A stretch of 64,000 nt of DNA from Brevundimonas subvibrioides (GTDB lineage Bacteria; Pseudomonadota; Alphaproteobacteria; Caulobacterales; Caulobacteraceae). The position numbers were made by a program, and so were the translations under genes. The stretch covers positions 124,001 to 188,000 of the forward strand of contig NZ_CP114542.1 in the NCBI RefSeq assembly GCF_027271155.1, read 5' to 3'. The notes under the pieces were generated by a model that was given only the letters and a program-made list of their open reading frames with translations, ran no database searches and was not told the origin of the DNA. Positions 9,992 to 17,642 of the stretch are shown here, piece after piece (position 1 is the stretch's first letter; each line of letters opens with the position of its first letter).

Positions 9992-10873
9992 ATGCCCGAT
10001 CCGACCGGCTTTTCCGAACGTCGCTGGACCTCATCCGACGGGCTCAGCCTGTTCGCGCGGGACTATCCGGGCGCCGATGGTCCGGCCAGGCTGCCGGTGA
10101 TCGCCATCCACGGCCTGACCCGCAACAGCGCCGATTTCGATGCCATCGCGCCCCTGATCGCGCGGGGCGGGCGACGGGTTCTGGCGCTGGACGTCCGGGG
10201 CCGGGGACGCTCGGACCGCGCCACCGATCCCATGACCTATCAGCCGCCGGTCTATGCGAACGATGTGCTGGCCCTGCTCGAACAGGCGGGTCTGGAGCGC
10301 GCTGTCTTCCTGGGCACCTCCATGGGCGGGCTGATCACCATGGCGCTGGCCGCGATGAAGACCCGCGTGGTCGCCGCCGCCATCCTGAACGACATCGGCC
10401 CCCAGGTGTCGCCCGAAGGTCTGGCCCGGATCGCCGCCTATTCCGGCCAGCCGGTCGAGACCCCGACCTGGGCCGCCGCCGCCGCCTATGCAAAGCGGAT
10501 CAACGCCGTCGCCCTGCCGCACTACTCAGACGCCGACTGGGACGCCTTCGCGCGAAGGACGTTCCGCGAGGGGACCGAAGGGTCGCCGGTCCTTGACTAC
10601 GATCCCGACATCGCCGCACCGATCCGGGCGGCGGGCGCCAGGGCCCTGGCCCCGAACCTGTGGCCATACTTCCGTCGGCTGGCCAGGAAGCGTCCCACCC
10701 TGCTGATCAGGGGCGCGACCTCGGACCTGCTGGGAGCCGACATCGCGGCCCGCATGCAGAAGGCCGCGCCGGACATGGCCTATGCGGAGGTTCCCGGCGT
10801 CGGCCACGCGCCCATGCTGGACGAGCCCGAGGCCAGGTCCGCGATCTTCGAATTCCTGCGGGATATTCCCTGA
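9992..10873 (+). CDS. alpha/beta hydrolase
   Basis: A 293-residue alpha/beta hydrolase-fold enzyme. The nucleophile elbow is GTSMGG (S110), the oxyanion HG is HGLTRNS (residues 40-46), and the catalytic histidine is in VGHAPML (about residue 272). DVRGRGRSD is typical of the 3-oxoadipate enol-lactonase/haloperoxidase-like branch. No signal peptide is seen, so it is probably cytoplasmic. It follows gmhB by about 70 bases on the same strand, but nothing in the surroundings shows its substrate. Its stop lies 8 bases from the stop of the convergent YjdM-domain gene. Confidence 0.85.
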   Translation: MPDPTGFSERRWTSSDGLSLFARDYPGADGPARLPVIAIHGLTRNSADFDAIAPLIARGGRRVLALDVRGRGRSDRATDPMTYQPPVYANDVLALLEQAGLERAVFLGTSMGGLITMALAAMKTRVVAAAILNDIGPQVSPEGLARIAAYSGQPVETPTWAAAAAYAKRINAVALPHYSDADWDAFARRTFREGTEGSPVLDYDPDIAAPIRAAGARALAPNLWPYFRRLARKRPTLLIRGATSDLLGADIAARMQKAAPDMAYAEVPGVGHAPMLDEPEARSAIFEFLRDIP

Positions 10874-10881
10874 GGTCTGTC

Positions 10882-11106
10882 TCAGGCCTTCCGGACGAAC
10901 TCGGTTTTCAGCACCAGCCCGCGCACCTTCTCGACATTGGCCTCGATCTCGTCGGTGTCGTCGGTCAGGCGGATGTTCCGGACCATCGTGCCCCGTTTCA
11001 ACGTCACCCCGCCCGAGCCCTTGACCTTCAGGTCCTTGATCAGGGTCACGCTGTCGCCGTCGGACAGGACGTTGCCGTTTGAGTCTTTTGTGGGCGTGTC
11101 GGTCAT
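10882..11106 (-). CDS. YjdM/PhnA C-terminal domain protein
   Basis: A 74-residue protein matching the C-terminal KOW-like domain of YjdM (formerly PhnA): DSNGNVLSDGDSVTLIKDLKVKG then KRGTMVRNIRL. The N-terminal zinc-ribbon of full-length YjdM is absent; many alphaproteobacteria carry this short form. Despite the old name there is no good evidence for phosphonate metabolism. ATG 11106 is preferred to an upstream TTG at 11127 because the family starts at MTDTPTKDSNGN. It is the last of three same-strand genes after nadE and the lipoprotein gene. Confidence 0.82.
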   Translation of the reverse strand: MTDTPTKDSNGNVLSDGDSVTLIKDLKVKGSGGVTLKRGTMVRNIRLTDDTDEIEANVEKVRGLVLKTEFVRKA

Positions 11107-11113
11107 CTGCGAC

Positions 11114-11482
11114 TCAGTCCTCAACAATGCTATGGCTTTCGACCACGCGATTGGCGTTCAGCTCGATGAGCAGCCACTCATGGTCGATTCCGATGCCAGA
11201 ATCCGGTCCGAGGACATAGACCATCTCGCTCTTTGGCCATTTGTCGGTTGTCGTCGGCGTGCCCAACAAATTCAGAATCGCATCTTCGCCTTGACCTTCC
11301 ACCGGATGTTTCCGCAGCAGGTCACCAACCATGTCGGCGCGCGTTCGTGTCGTGAGGTCCGCGCTTTTCCAGCGCGAGGAGTCGAATGGCTCGTCATGTC
11401 GAGCGACGCAGCCGGCCAGACATAGCAGGCCAACCCCCATCACGGTTGTGAAATGAGGGCGCAAGCTTTCAGTCCGGGACAT
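11114..11482 (-). CDS. putative lipoprotein, possible BamE/SmpA-like fold
   Basis: A 122-residue protein with a short positively charged N-region, a hydrophobic stretch and a lipobox LAGC (C25), so it should be a lipid-anchored periplasmic protein. The mature part has LLRKHP, LLGTP and YVLGPDSG followed by a strand-rich C-terminus, which recalls the SmpA/BamE fold, but identity cannot be settled by eye. Its start codon lies inside the last codons of nadE (14-base overlap), so it depends on read-through from that gene. Base composition is less GC-rich than nadE, suggesting relaxed constraint or later gain. Confidence 0.65.
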   Translation of the reverse strand: MSRTESLRPHFTTVMGVGLLCLAGCVARHDEPFDSSRWKSADLTTRTRADMVGDLLRKHPVEGQGEDAILNLLGTPTTTDKWPKSEMVYVLGPDSGIGIDHEWLLIELNANRVVESHSIVED

Positions 11483-13517
11483 TGGCGTCCAGCTCGTCCA
11501 GCCAGACCCGCGCGTTTCCGTCCGACGGCGCGCGCCAGTCGCCGCGGGGCGACAGGGAGCCGCCGGTGACGACCTTGGGCCCGTTGGGCAGGGCCGAGCG
11601 CTTGAACTGGCTGGTCTGGAAGAAGCGGATCAGGAATTTGCGCAGCCAGGCCTTGATGGTCGGCAGGTCACAGGCGATCCGTTCGGCATCAGGGGTGTTC
11701 GCGGGCCAGTGGCCGCGTGTGGCATCGCCCCAGGCCTGATGGGCCAGAAAGGCGACCTTCGACGGGCTCATGCCGTAGCGGGTGATGTGGAACAGGAAGA
11801 AGTCGTTCAGCGCATAGGGGCCGACCGTAGCCTCCGTCGACTGGATCTGTCCGTCGGCACCCGCCGGAACCAGTTCGGGAGAAATTTCGGTATCCAGAAT
11901 GGCATGCAGGACGTCGGAGGCCCCACCCTCCGGTTCGCGCTCGGCGACCCAGCGGATCAGGTGGCGGATCAGGGTCTTCGCCACGCCGCCGTTGACGTTG
12001 TAGTGGCTCATATGGTCGCCGACGCCATAGGTGGCCCAGCCCAGGGCCAGTTCCGACAGGTCGCCGGTCCCCAGCACGAAGGCCCGGTTCTGGTTGGCCA
12101 GCCGGAACAGATAGTCGGTCCTCAGCCCCGCCTGGACGTTCTCGAAGGTGATGTCGTGGACGGGCTGGCCGTCCGCATAGGGGTGGTGGATGTCGGCCAG
12201 CATCCGCTCCGCAGCGGGGCGGATATCGATCTCCTGCCCCGTCACGCCCAGCGCCGTCATCAGGGCCCAGGCATTGGACTTCGTCCCGTCCGAGGTGGCG
12301 AAGCCGGGCAGGGTGAAGCCCAGGATGTTGGTCCGCGGCAGCGTCAGCTGGTCGAAGGCGCGACAGGCGACCAGCAGGGCCTGGGTCGAATCCAGACCCC
12401 CTGACACGCCGATGCAGAGCTTTTCCGCTCCGGTCGCGGTCATCCGCCGCATCAGGCCCTGGACCTGGATGTTGAAGGCCTCGAAACAGTCCTGGTCCAG
12501 ACGGGCAGGATCATCGGGGACGAAGGGGAAGCGGTCCAGCGGGCGGCGTAATCCTCCCCCGCCGGGAGAGGGACTGGTCCGGAAGCCCAGCCGGATATAG
12601 CCCTCCTCGTCCAGCTCCCGCCGGGCGCAGTCGGCGAAGGTGCCGTTGCGCAGCCGGTCCTGGCCGATCCGCTCGATGTCGACGTCGGCGATGGTCAGAT
12701 GGCTTTCCAGTGCGAACCGTTCGCCGGACGCCAGTTTCGCCCCCAGTTCGTGGATCGTCGACTGACCGTCCCAGGCCAGGTCGGTGGTGCTCTCGCCCCA
12801 GCCGGAGGCGGTGAAGACATAGGCCGACAGGGTCCGCGCCGACTGGCTGGAACACAGCATGGCCCGCTCGTCCGCCTTGCCGATGACGATGTTGGAGGCC
12901 GACAGGTTCAACAGGATGCGCGCGCCCGCCAGCGCCTGACGCGTCGAGGGCGGCACGGGGGCCCAGAAGTCCTCGCAGAGCTCGATGCCGACGACGAAGC
13001 CCGGCCGGTCGTCGGCCTCGAACAAAAGCCGGGTGCCGATCCAGCTGTCCTGACCGCCGATCCGGATCGTTTCGGCCCCGATGTCGTCGCCGGACGAGAA
13101 CCAGCGCTTCTCATAGTATTCGCGGTAGTTCGGCAGATAGGTCTTGGGCACGACGCCCGTGACCTCGCCGCCCGCCAGCACGACGGCGGCGTTCAGCAGG
13201 CGATCGCCATGCCGCACCGGCGCGCCGATCACGGCAACGAGGCCCGCCTCGCCCGCCATCCGGGCCAGTTCGCCGATCTGGCCATCGACCGCGTCCAGCA
13301 GCGCCGCCTGCATGTGCAGGTCGTCGATGGCGTAGCCGCTCAAGCTCAGCTCCGGGAAGACGATCAGGTCGCAACCCGCTTCGCCCGCCTGACGGATCAG
13401 GGCCGCGTGTTCCTGCGCATTCGCCACCGGGTCGGCGATATGGACCACCGGCGTCGCCGCCGCGACCCGGACGAAGCCATGGGTGCGACCGCAAAAGAAA
13501 GGGTGGGTCTCGGGCAT
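11469..13517 (-). CDS. nadE: glutamine-dependent NAD(+) synthetase
   Basis: Makes NAD+ from nicotinic acid adenine dinucleotide, ATP and glutamine. The 682-residue enzyme has an N-terminal nitrilase-type glutaminase with the triad in FPELSLSGYA, PKTYLPNYREYYE and ELCEDFW, and a C-terminal ATP-pyrophosphatase domain with the P-loop GVSGGLDST. This is the large actinobacterial/alphaproteobacterial type. ATG 13517 (MPETHPFF) is chosen over 13547 because HGFVRVAAATP then falls at the usual distance. The upstream region is shared with the divergent hicAB promoter, only about 65 bases between starts. Confidence 0.95.
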   Translation of the reverse strand: MPETHPFFCGRTHGFVRVAAATPVVHIADPVANAQEHAALIRQAGEAGCDLIVFPELSLSGYAIDDLHMQAALLDAVDGQIGELARMAGEAGLVAVIGAPVRHGDRLLNAAVVLAGGEVTGVVPKTYLPNYREYYEKRWFSSGDDIGAETIRIGGQDSWIGTRLLFEADDRPGFVVGIELCEDFWAPVPPSTRQALAGARILLNLSASNIVIGKADERAMLCSSQSARTLSAYVFTASGWGESTTDLAWDGQSTIHELGAKLASGERFALESHLTIADVDIERIGQDRLRNGTFADCARRELDEEGYIRLGFRTSPSPGGGGLRRPLDRFPFVPDDPARLDQDCFEAFNIQVQGLMRRMTATGAEKLCIGVSGGLDSTQALLVACRAFDQLTLPRTNILGFTLPGFATSDGTKSNAWALMTALGVTGQEIDIRPAAERMLADIHHPYADGQPVHDITFENVQAGLRTDYLFRLANQNRAFVLGTGDLSELALGWATYGVGDHMSHYNVNGGVAKTLIRHLIRWVAEREPEGGASDVLHAILDTEISPELVPAGADGQIQSTEATVGPYALNDFFLFHITRYGMSPSKVAFLAHQAWGDATRGHWPANTPDAERIACDLPTIKAWLRKFLIRFFQTSQFKRSALPNGPKVVTGGSLSPRGDWRAPSDGNARVWLDELDANVPD

Positions 13518-13540
13518 TTCCAGATCCAATCGAGACGAAC

Positions 13541-13556
13541 TCCACATTTATGTGGA
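13541..13556. promoter_or_regulatory. palindrome 1 upstream of hicAB, candidate HicB operator
   Basis: Perfect inverted repeat TCCACATTTATGTGGA. Its core CACATTTNTGTG is shared with a second palindrome 18 bases further on (centre to centre). Autoregulation of hicAB by HicB binding palindromes over the promoter is known for the family; assignment here is inferred from position. Confidence 0.6.
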
Positions 13557-13557
13557 C

Positions 13558-13575
13558 TTACACATTTCTGTGTAA
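13558..13575. promoter_or_regulatory. palindrome 2 upstream of hicAB, candidate HicB operator
   Basis: Perfect inverted repeat TTACACATTTCTGTGTAA, ending only 6 bases before the first possible hicA start. It carries the same CACATTTNTGTG core as palindrome 1. A repressor bound here would cover the promoter and start region of hicA, and also lies just upstream of nadE on the other strand. Confidence 0.65.
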
Positions 13576-13587
13576 CATTGTATGCGA

Positions 13588-13773
13588 ATGAACAGCAAGG
13601 AACTTAAGAAATGGCTGTCCGCACAGGGCGCGACATTTCATTCGCACAAGGGCGGTTCCGGCCATCTCACCGTGCGTCTTAACGGTCGGGTCAGTCAGCT
13701 GCCAATGCACGGTGGCGGAAAGGAACTCGGCAAGGGCCTTGTTCAGAAAATCAAGAAGGATCTTGGACTCTGA
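13588..13773 (+). CDS. hicA: HicA type II toxin (mRNA interferase)
   Basis: Small dsRBD-like mRNA interferase of the HicAB toxin-antitoxin family, about 61 residues. It begins MNSKELKKWL, has the family's GATFHSHKGGSGH segment with the catalytic histidine, and a basic C-terminus GLVQKIKKDLGL. ATG 13588 is favoured by family alignment; ATG 13582 is also in frame. No Shine-Dalgarno is visible in front of either, so initiation may be leaderless or inefficient. It ends on the base where hicB starts. Composition is clearly more AT-rich than flanking genes, consistent with horizontal gain. Confidence 0.9.
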   Translation: MNSKELKKWLSAQGATFHSHKGGSGHLTVRLNGRVSQLPMHGGGKELGKGLVQKIKKDLGL

Positions 13774-14204
13774 TGGCGCACTATCCACTCACTCTCACTG
13801 AAGATGGAGACAGCTTTCTGGTGACTTCACCGGATTTGCCGGAAGTGACCAGTTTTGGAGAGACGCGCGACGCGGCCATCATGAACGGAACCAATGCGGT
13901 GCTTGAGGCCATTGCTGCGCGCATCGCATCTGGCGAAACAGTGCCTGCCGGTCGAGTTTTGATGGCACCGGGTCAGGCTGTAGCCCGGGTGAGTTTTAAC
14001 GTTGAAGCCAAGGTTCATTTGCATAACGCCATGCTGCATGAATCCGTCAACGTCGAAGACCTGTCTCGACGTATGGGTGCCGCATCCCGGACCACGGTGG
14101 ATCGCCTGCTTGACATTGATCATGTCTCGAAAACCGATCAGATAACGGCTGCCTTCAATGCGTTGGGCTATGACACAATGATTGAGGCCCGTCGCAGGGC
14201 CTGA
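13773..14204 (+). CDS. hicB: HicB type II antitoxin
   Basis: A 143-residue antitoxin. The N-terminal half (YPLTLTEDGDSFLVTSPDLPEV) is the partially degraded RNase H-like HicB fold that binds and blocks HicA; the C-terminal half, with NVEDLSRRMGAASRTTVDRLL, looks like a helix-turn-helix DNA-binding domain, which would read the palindromes upstream of hicA. The start overlaps the hicA stop by one base (TGATG), so toxin and antitoxin are translationally coupled, toxin first. Such a complete pair should be functional; both domains appear intact. Confidence 0.9.
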   Translation: MAHYPLTLTEDGDSFLVTSPDLPEVTSFGETRDAAIMNGTNAVLEAIAARIASGETVPAGRVLMAPGQAVARVSFNVEAKVHLHNAMLHESVNVEDLSRRMGAASRTTVDRLLDIDHVSKTDQITAAFNALGYDTMIEARRRA

Positions 14205-14252
14205 GTTCAGGGGGAGTGACGCCCCCACATCCCCCCGCTAAAGCCCTTGCCC

Positions 14253-15191
14253 ATGACCGACACGCCAAAGAAGGGCTGGTTCCAGCGCCTCAGCGCCGGG
14301 CTGGCCCGCTCCAGCCAGCAGATGACCGAGACGGTCGTCGGCGCCTTCGTCAGGGAGCCGCTGGGCGAGGCCGCGCTCGACCGGCTGGAAGAGCATCTGC
14401 TGGAAAGCGATCTGGGCCCCGCCGCCACCGACCGGATCGTCGCGCGCTTTCGCGAGCTGCGGTTCGGCAAGGTGTCGGACGAACGCGAGGTCAAGGAGGC
14501 CCTGGCCGAGGCGGTCGCCGCAGAACTGCTGCCGCGCCAGGCGACGTTCGATCCCCTGTCGGAAGGCATCAAGCCCTATGTCGTGCTGTTCGTCGGCGTG
14601 AACGGCTCCGGCAAGACCACCACGCTCGGCAAGATCGCGGCCGACCTGACGGGCAAGGGGGCCAGGGTCATGATCGTGGCCGGCGACACCTTCCGTGCCG
14701 CCGCCCGCGAGCAGCTGAAGGTCTGGGCCGAACGGGCGGGTGCCGATTTCGAGAGCCGCAGGGACGGTGCCGATCCCGCCGGGCTGGCGTTCGACGCCTA
14801 TACGAAGGCGCGGGCCGAGAACTATGACGTCATCCTGATCGACACGGCCGGTCGGCTGCAGAACAAGTCCGCCCTGATGGACGAACTGCTGAAGATCGTG
14901 CGGGTGCTGAAGAAGATCGATCCGGACGCCCCGCACGAGACCCTGCTGGTGCTGGACGCCACCGTGGGCCGCAACGCCCTGGCCCAGGAACAGATCTTCG
15001 GCCGCACAGCCTTCGTCTCGGGTCTGGTCATGACCAAGCTGGACGGCACGGCACGCGGCGGGGTGCTGGTGCCGGTGGCCCAGGCGTCGGACGCCCCGAT
15101 CAAGCTGATCGGGGTGGGCGAGGGGATCGACGACCTGCAACCCTTCGACGCCCGCGCCTTTTCGCGCTCGCTGGTCGGACTGGAAGACTAG
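14253..15191 (+). CDS. ftsY: signal recognition particle receptor FtsY
   Basis: SRP receptor GTPase that brings ribosome-SRP complexes to the Sec translocon at the inner membrane. The 312-residue protein has a short N-terminal region, the helical N domain, then the G domain with GVNGSGKTTT (G1), DTFRAAA, DTAGRLQNK (G3), TKLDGTARGG (G4) and GVGEGIDDLQPF near the end. The acidic A domain of E. coli FtsY is essentially absent, as in many alphaproteobacteria. ATG 14253 (MTDTPKKGW) is chosen over TTG 14247. It is followed without gap by yciB. Confidence 0.96.
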   Translation: MTDTPKKGWFQRLSAGLARSSQQMTETVVGAFVREPLGEAALDRLEEHLLESDLGPAATDRIVARFRELRFGKVSDEREVKEALAEAVAAELLPRQATFDPLSEGIKPYVVLFVGVNGSGKTTTLGKIAADLTGKGARVMIVAGDTFRAAAREQLKVWAERAGADFESRRDGADPAGLAFDAYTKARAENYDVILIDTAGRLQNKSALMDELLKIVRVLKKIDPDAPHETLLVLDATVGRNALAQEQIFGRTAFVSGLVMTKLDGTARGGVLVPVAQASDAPIKLIGVGEGIDDLQPFDARAFSRSLVGLED

Positions 15192-15887
15192 ATGACCGAT
15201 GCACAGCCCCACCGCGCAGCCCCGCCGCCCTGGGTGCGCCAGCTGGTCGATTTCGGCGCCCTGCTGGCGTTCGGACTGACCTTTGTCGTCTTCCGGCTGC
15301 GCGGCCTTCCCGGCGACGAGGCCCTGGTGCATGCGACCTGGGGTCTGGTGGCGGGCTCGGTCGTGGCCGTGGTCGTCGGCCTGATGGTCGAGAAGCGACT
15401 GGCCCTGATGCCGCTGCTGGTCGGCGGGTTCGCCCTGGTGTTCGGGGTCCTGACCCTGCTGACCAATGACGATATCTGGGTCAAGGTGAAGGTCACGGTG
15501 CTGAACGCATCGCTGGCCGTGGCCCTTCTGGGCGGGCTGAAACTGGGCAAACAGCCGCTCAAGGCCCTGCTCGGCACGGTCCTGCCGATCAACGATTCGG
15601 CCTGGCGGACACTGACGTTCCGGTACGGGCTTTATTTTCTGGCGGTCGCCATCGTCAACGAGCTGATCCGGTCAGAGACGCTCGTGGCCTGGATTGCGGC
15701 GCGCGTCGGCATGACCGGCGTCGATCCGGCCGACGTCTGGGTCAGCTTCCGCGGCGTCCTGTGGATCGCCTCCTCCGTGTTCGGCCTGTCGCAGGTGCCG
15801 CTGATCATGAAGAACATGATCCCCGACAGCGCCAACGACGGGCCGGTCGATCCCTCGGCACCGGCTCGCCCGGACACGGCGCCCTGA
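15192..15887 (+). CDS. yciB: inner membrane septation protein YciB (IspZ/IspA)
   Basis: Polytopic inner membrane protein of 231 residues with about five to six hydrophobic segments and family motifs such as VRQLVDFGALLAFG, KVKVTVLNASLAVALL and KQPLKALLG. The family is linked to septation and envelope integrity, with a biochemical role still open. Its ATG directly follows the ftsY stop (TAGATG), so the two form one operon. The C-terminal tail is rich in proline and alanine and is longer than in most relatives. Confidence 0.92.
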   Translation: MTDAQPHRAAPPPWVRQLVDFGALLAFGLTFVVFRLRGLPGDEALVHATWGLVAGSVVAVVVGLMVEKRLALMPLLVGGFALVFGVLTLLTNDDIWVKVKVTVLNASLAVALLGGLKLGKQPLKALLGTVLPINDSAWRTLTFRYGLYFLAVAIVNELIRSETLVAWIAARVGMTGVDPADVWVSFRGVLWIASSVFGLSQVPLIMKNMIPDSANDGPVDPSAPARPDTAP

Positions 15888-16023
15888 CCGGAGGCGAGAG
15901 ACGATCCGTGCGCCCCGGCCGGCAGCCTGCGCGCGCCGCCATGAAGCGCCCCGCCGGCACCCGGCGGATCAGCGCCATAAATCTGTAAAGCGACGCTGAT
16001 AACCCTCCGCATACGGCAGAGGG

Positions 16024-16635
16024 ATGTGTGCGATGGTCAAGTCCGGCAAACAGGCGAGGCGGGCGGGCACGCTGGCGGATTCGCCCAGCCATCTGATGCA
16101 CCGGGTGCTGCAACTGGCGCTCGATATCTATGCCGAAGAGGCCGGGACTGACGGGCCCACCCAGCGTCAGTTCGCCGTGCTGGAGGCCGTGTCGGTCAAG
16201 TCCGGCCTGACCCAGACCGATCTGGTCAAGGCCACCGGCATCGACCGCTCGACCCTGGCCGATCTGGTCGCCCGCATGACGACCAGGGGTCTGCTGGCCC
16301 GCGAACGCTCCAGCCTGGACGCCCGCGCCATGGCGGTCAGCCTGTCGGCCGAAGGCAAGGCCCTTCTGGACGCCGCGCGGCCCAGGGTCGAGGCCGCGGA
16401 CAGGCGGATCATGGGCCTGTTGCCCAAGGCCAAGCGCGACGGCTTCCTGGAACTGCTCGGCGAACTGGCCGCCTCGGCCGACGCTGCGCCGGAACAGGCG
16501 AAGGCCGAAATCAAGGCGCTGAAGAAGGCCCAGAAGGAAGCCCGGAAGGCAGAAAAGGCGGCCAGGAAGGCGGCCGAACCCGACAAGAAGGCCAGGAAGC
16601 CCAAGAAGGCAAAGGCCGTCGAACCCGCGCTCTAG
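16024..16635 (+). CDS. MarR family transcriptional regulator with Lys/Ala-rich tail
   Basis: Winged-helix regulator of 203 residues. Residues about 25-145 form the MarR domain: helix-turn-helix TQTDLVKATGIDRSTLADLVARM followed by the wing region RERSSLDARAMAVSLS. Residues about 160-203 are a repetitive lysine/alanine tail (KKAQKEARKAEKAARKA) like the C-terminus of bacterial histone H1-type proteins, which is unusual for MarR and may add nonspecific DNA binding. Start is ATG 16024; a second ATG follows at 16033. Its stop shares the palindrome CTAG with the stop of the convergent gene. Ligand and targets unknown. Confidence 0.85.
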   Translation: MCAMVKSGKQARRAGTLADSPSHLMHRVLQLALDIYAEEAGTDGPTQRQFAVLEAVSVKSGLTQTDLVKATGIDRSTLADLVARMTTRGLLARERSSLDARAMAVSLSAEGKALLDAARPRVEAADRRIMGLLPKAKRDGFLELLGELAASADAAPEQAKAEIKALKKAQKEARKAEKAARKAAEPDKKARKPKKAKAVEPAL

Positions 16636-16856
16636 ACCCGGATATCCAGCAGCTGGCCAGGTCGGGGCGCGCGCGGCGTTTCCGGTTCCGCCGCCGCCGC
16701 CGCTGTGGGCCGTTGCTGAGGCGTCTGCTGGGGCGTCGCCTGAACATCGCCCATCGCCGCGCGGAAGAAGGCCGCCTGGGCCGCGCGCATCTGCGCCCCC
16801 TGTCCGGTCGGAGCGGTGGGCAAGGCAGACGGCAGGTCGGGACGGATCGTGCTCAT
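16632..16856 (-). CDS. small Ala/Pro/Gln-rich protein of unknown function
   Basis: A 74-residue product with no recognised domain. The first half contains an amphipathic stretch MRAAQAAFFRAAMGDV, the middle is low-complexity (alanine, proline, glutamine), and the end is RPGQLLDIRV. The start ATG 16856 is preceded at about 10-40 bases by two GTTAAC hexamers. Its stop and the stop of the convergent MarR gene are the same four bases, CTAG. Codon use is typical of the genome, so it is probably a real gene, but I cannot assign a role. Confidence 0.6.
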   Translation of the reverse strand: MSTIRPDLPSALPTAPTGQGAQMRAAQAAFFRAAMGDVQATPQQTPQQRPTAAAAAEPETPRAPRPGQLLDIRV

Positions 16857-16917
16857 GCCGACAGGGTTAACGAATCCTGTCGATAAAAGGTTAACGGAAA
16901 TCCCGGAGCGCTATCGC

Positions 16918-17484
16918 TCAGCGCGACGTCGCCGTCGGCAGCGGTCGGGGTGGGGCGACCAGAGCGTCGGTCATCCGTTTCAGGTCGGCATCGGTCAGCA
17001 GCGGCCCGGACGATTTGGCCACAACCTGCCCCATGGCATTGACCGCGAAGCTCTCGGGCACGCCCGAAATCCCCATCTCCAGCCCCGCCCGGCCGTCCTG
17101 ATCGACCAGCACCATGGCGAACGGATCGCCCAGCTCGTCGAGGAAGGCCTGGGTCGCCTCGGGCTCATCCTTGTAGGCGACACCGACGATGGCCACGCCC
17201 TGGGCCTTCAGCTTCAGCAGCTGAGGATGCTCGACCCGGCAGGGCGCGCACCAGCTGGCGAAGACGTTGACGATCATCGGCTTGCCGACACCGGCGGTGC
17301 GGATGTCGACGTTCTGGGGCCCCGGCACGCCGTCCTGCAGAATGGGCAGGACCGTCTCGGGCACCGTGCGGCCGACCAGGGCGGCGGGCTTGAACTCTGG
17401 ATCGCGCTTCAGCGACCAGCCGATGAACAGCACGGCCAGGGCGGCCAGGACCACCAGCGGGATGATGGAGAACCAGCGGCTCAT
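16918..17484 (-). CDS. ccmG: thiol:disulfide interchange protein CcmG/DsbE
   Basis: Membrane-anchored periplasmic thioredoxin that reduces apocytochrome c before haem attachment. The 188-residue protein has an N-terminal transmembrane anchor (residues about 6-24), then a thioredoxin fold with active site WCAPC in FASWCAPCRVEHP, and the family's GVPESFAVNAMG cis-proline region. Start ATG 17484 overlaps the ccmD stop (ATGA). It is the last of the ccmC-ccmD-ccmG run; ccmA, ccmB, ccmE and ccmF are not in the window. Confidence 0.94.
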   Translation of the reverse strand: MSRWFSIIPLVVLAALAVLFIGWSLKRDPEFKPAALVGRTVPETVLPILQDGVPGPQNVDIRTAGVGKPMIVNVFASWCAPCRVEHPQLLKLKAQGVAIVGVAYKDEPEATQAFLDELGDPFAMVLVDQDGRAGLEMGISGVPESFAVNAMGQVVAKSSGPLLTDADLKRMTDALVAPPRPLPTATSR

Positions 17485-17642
17485 GACTCGACCGTGGCCT
17501 GATCTTCCAGCCGCTTCAGCTCGGCCTTCCATTTGCGCGACGCGACGACCGCGCGCAGGACGACCGCGCCCAGCACCACGACGCTGATGCCCCAGGCAGG
17601 CCAGACGAAGGCGGCATAGGGGCTCATGTCCAGGTCGAACAT
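17481..17642 (-). CDS. ccmD: haem exporter protein CcmD
   Basis: A 53-codon gene easily missed by length filters. It starts at ATG 17642, immediately after the ccmC stop (TAGATG), and its TGA overlaps the ccmG start. The product is a single-helix membrane protein: an N-terminus with MSPYAAFVWPAWG, a hydrophobic segment, then a charged tail ending in KWKAELKRLE. This is the classical CcmD layout; the protein stabilises CcmE in the CcmABC haem-handling complex. Position between ccmC and ccmG supports the call. Confidence 0.92.
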   Translation of the reverse strand: MFDLDMSPYAAFVWPAWGISVVVLGAVVLRAVVASRKWKAELKRLEDQATVES

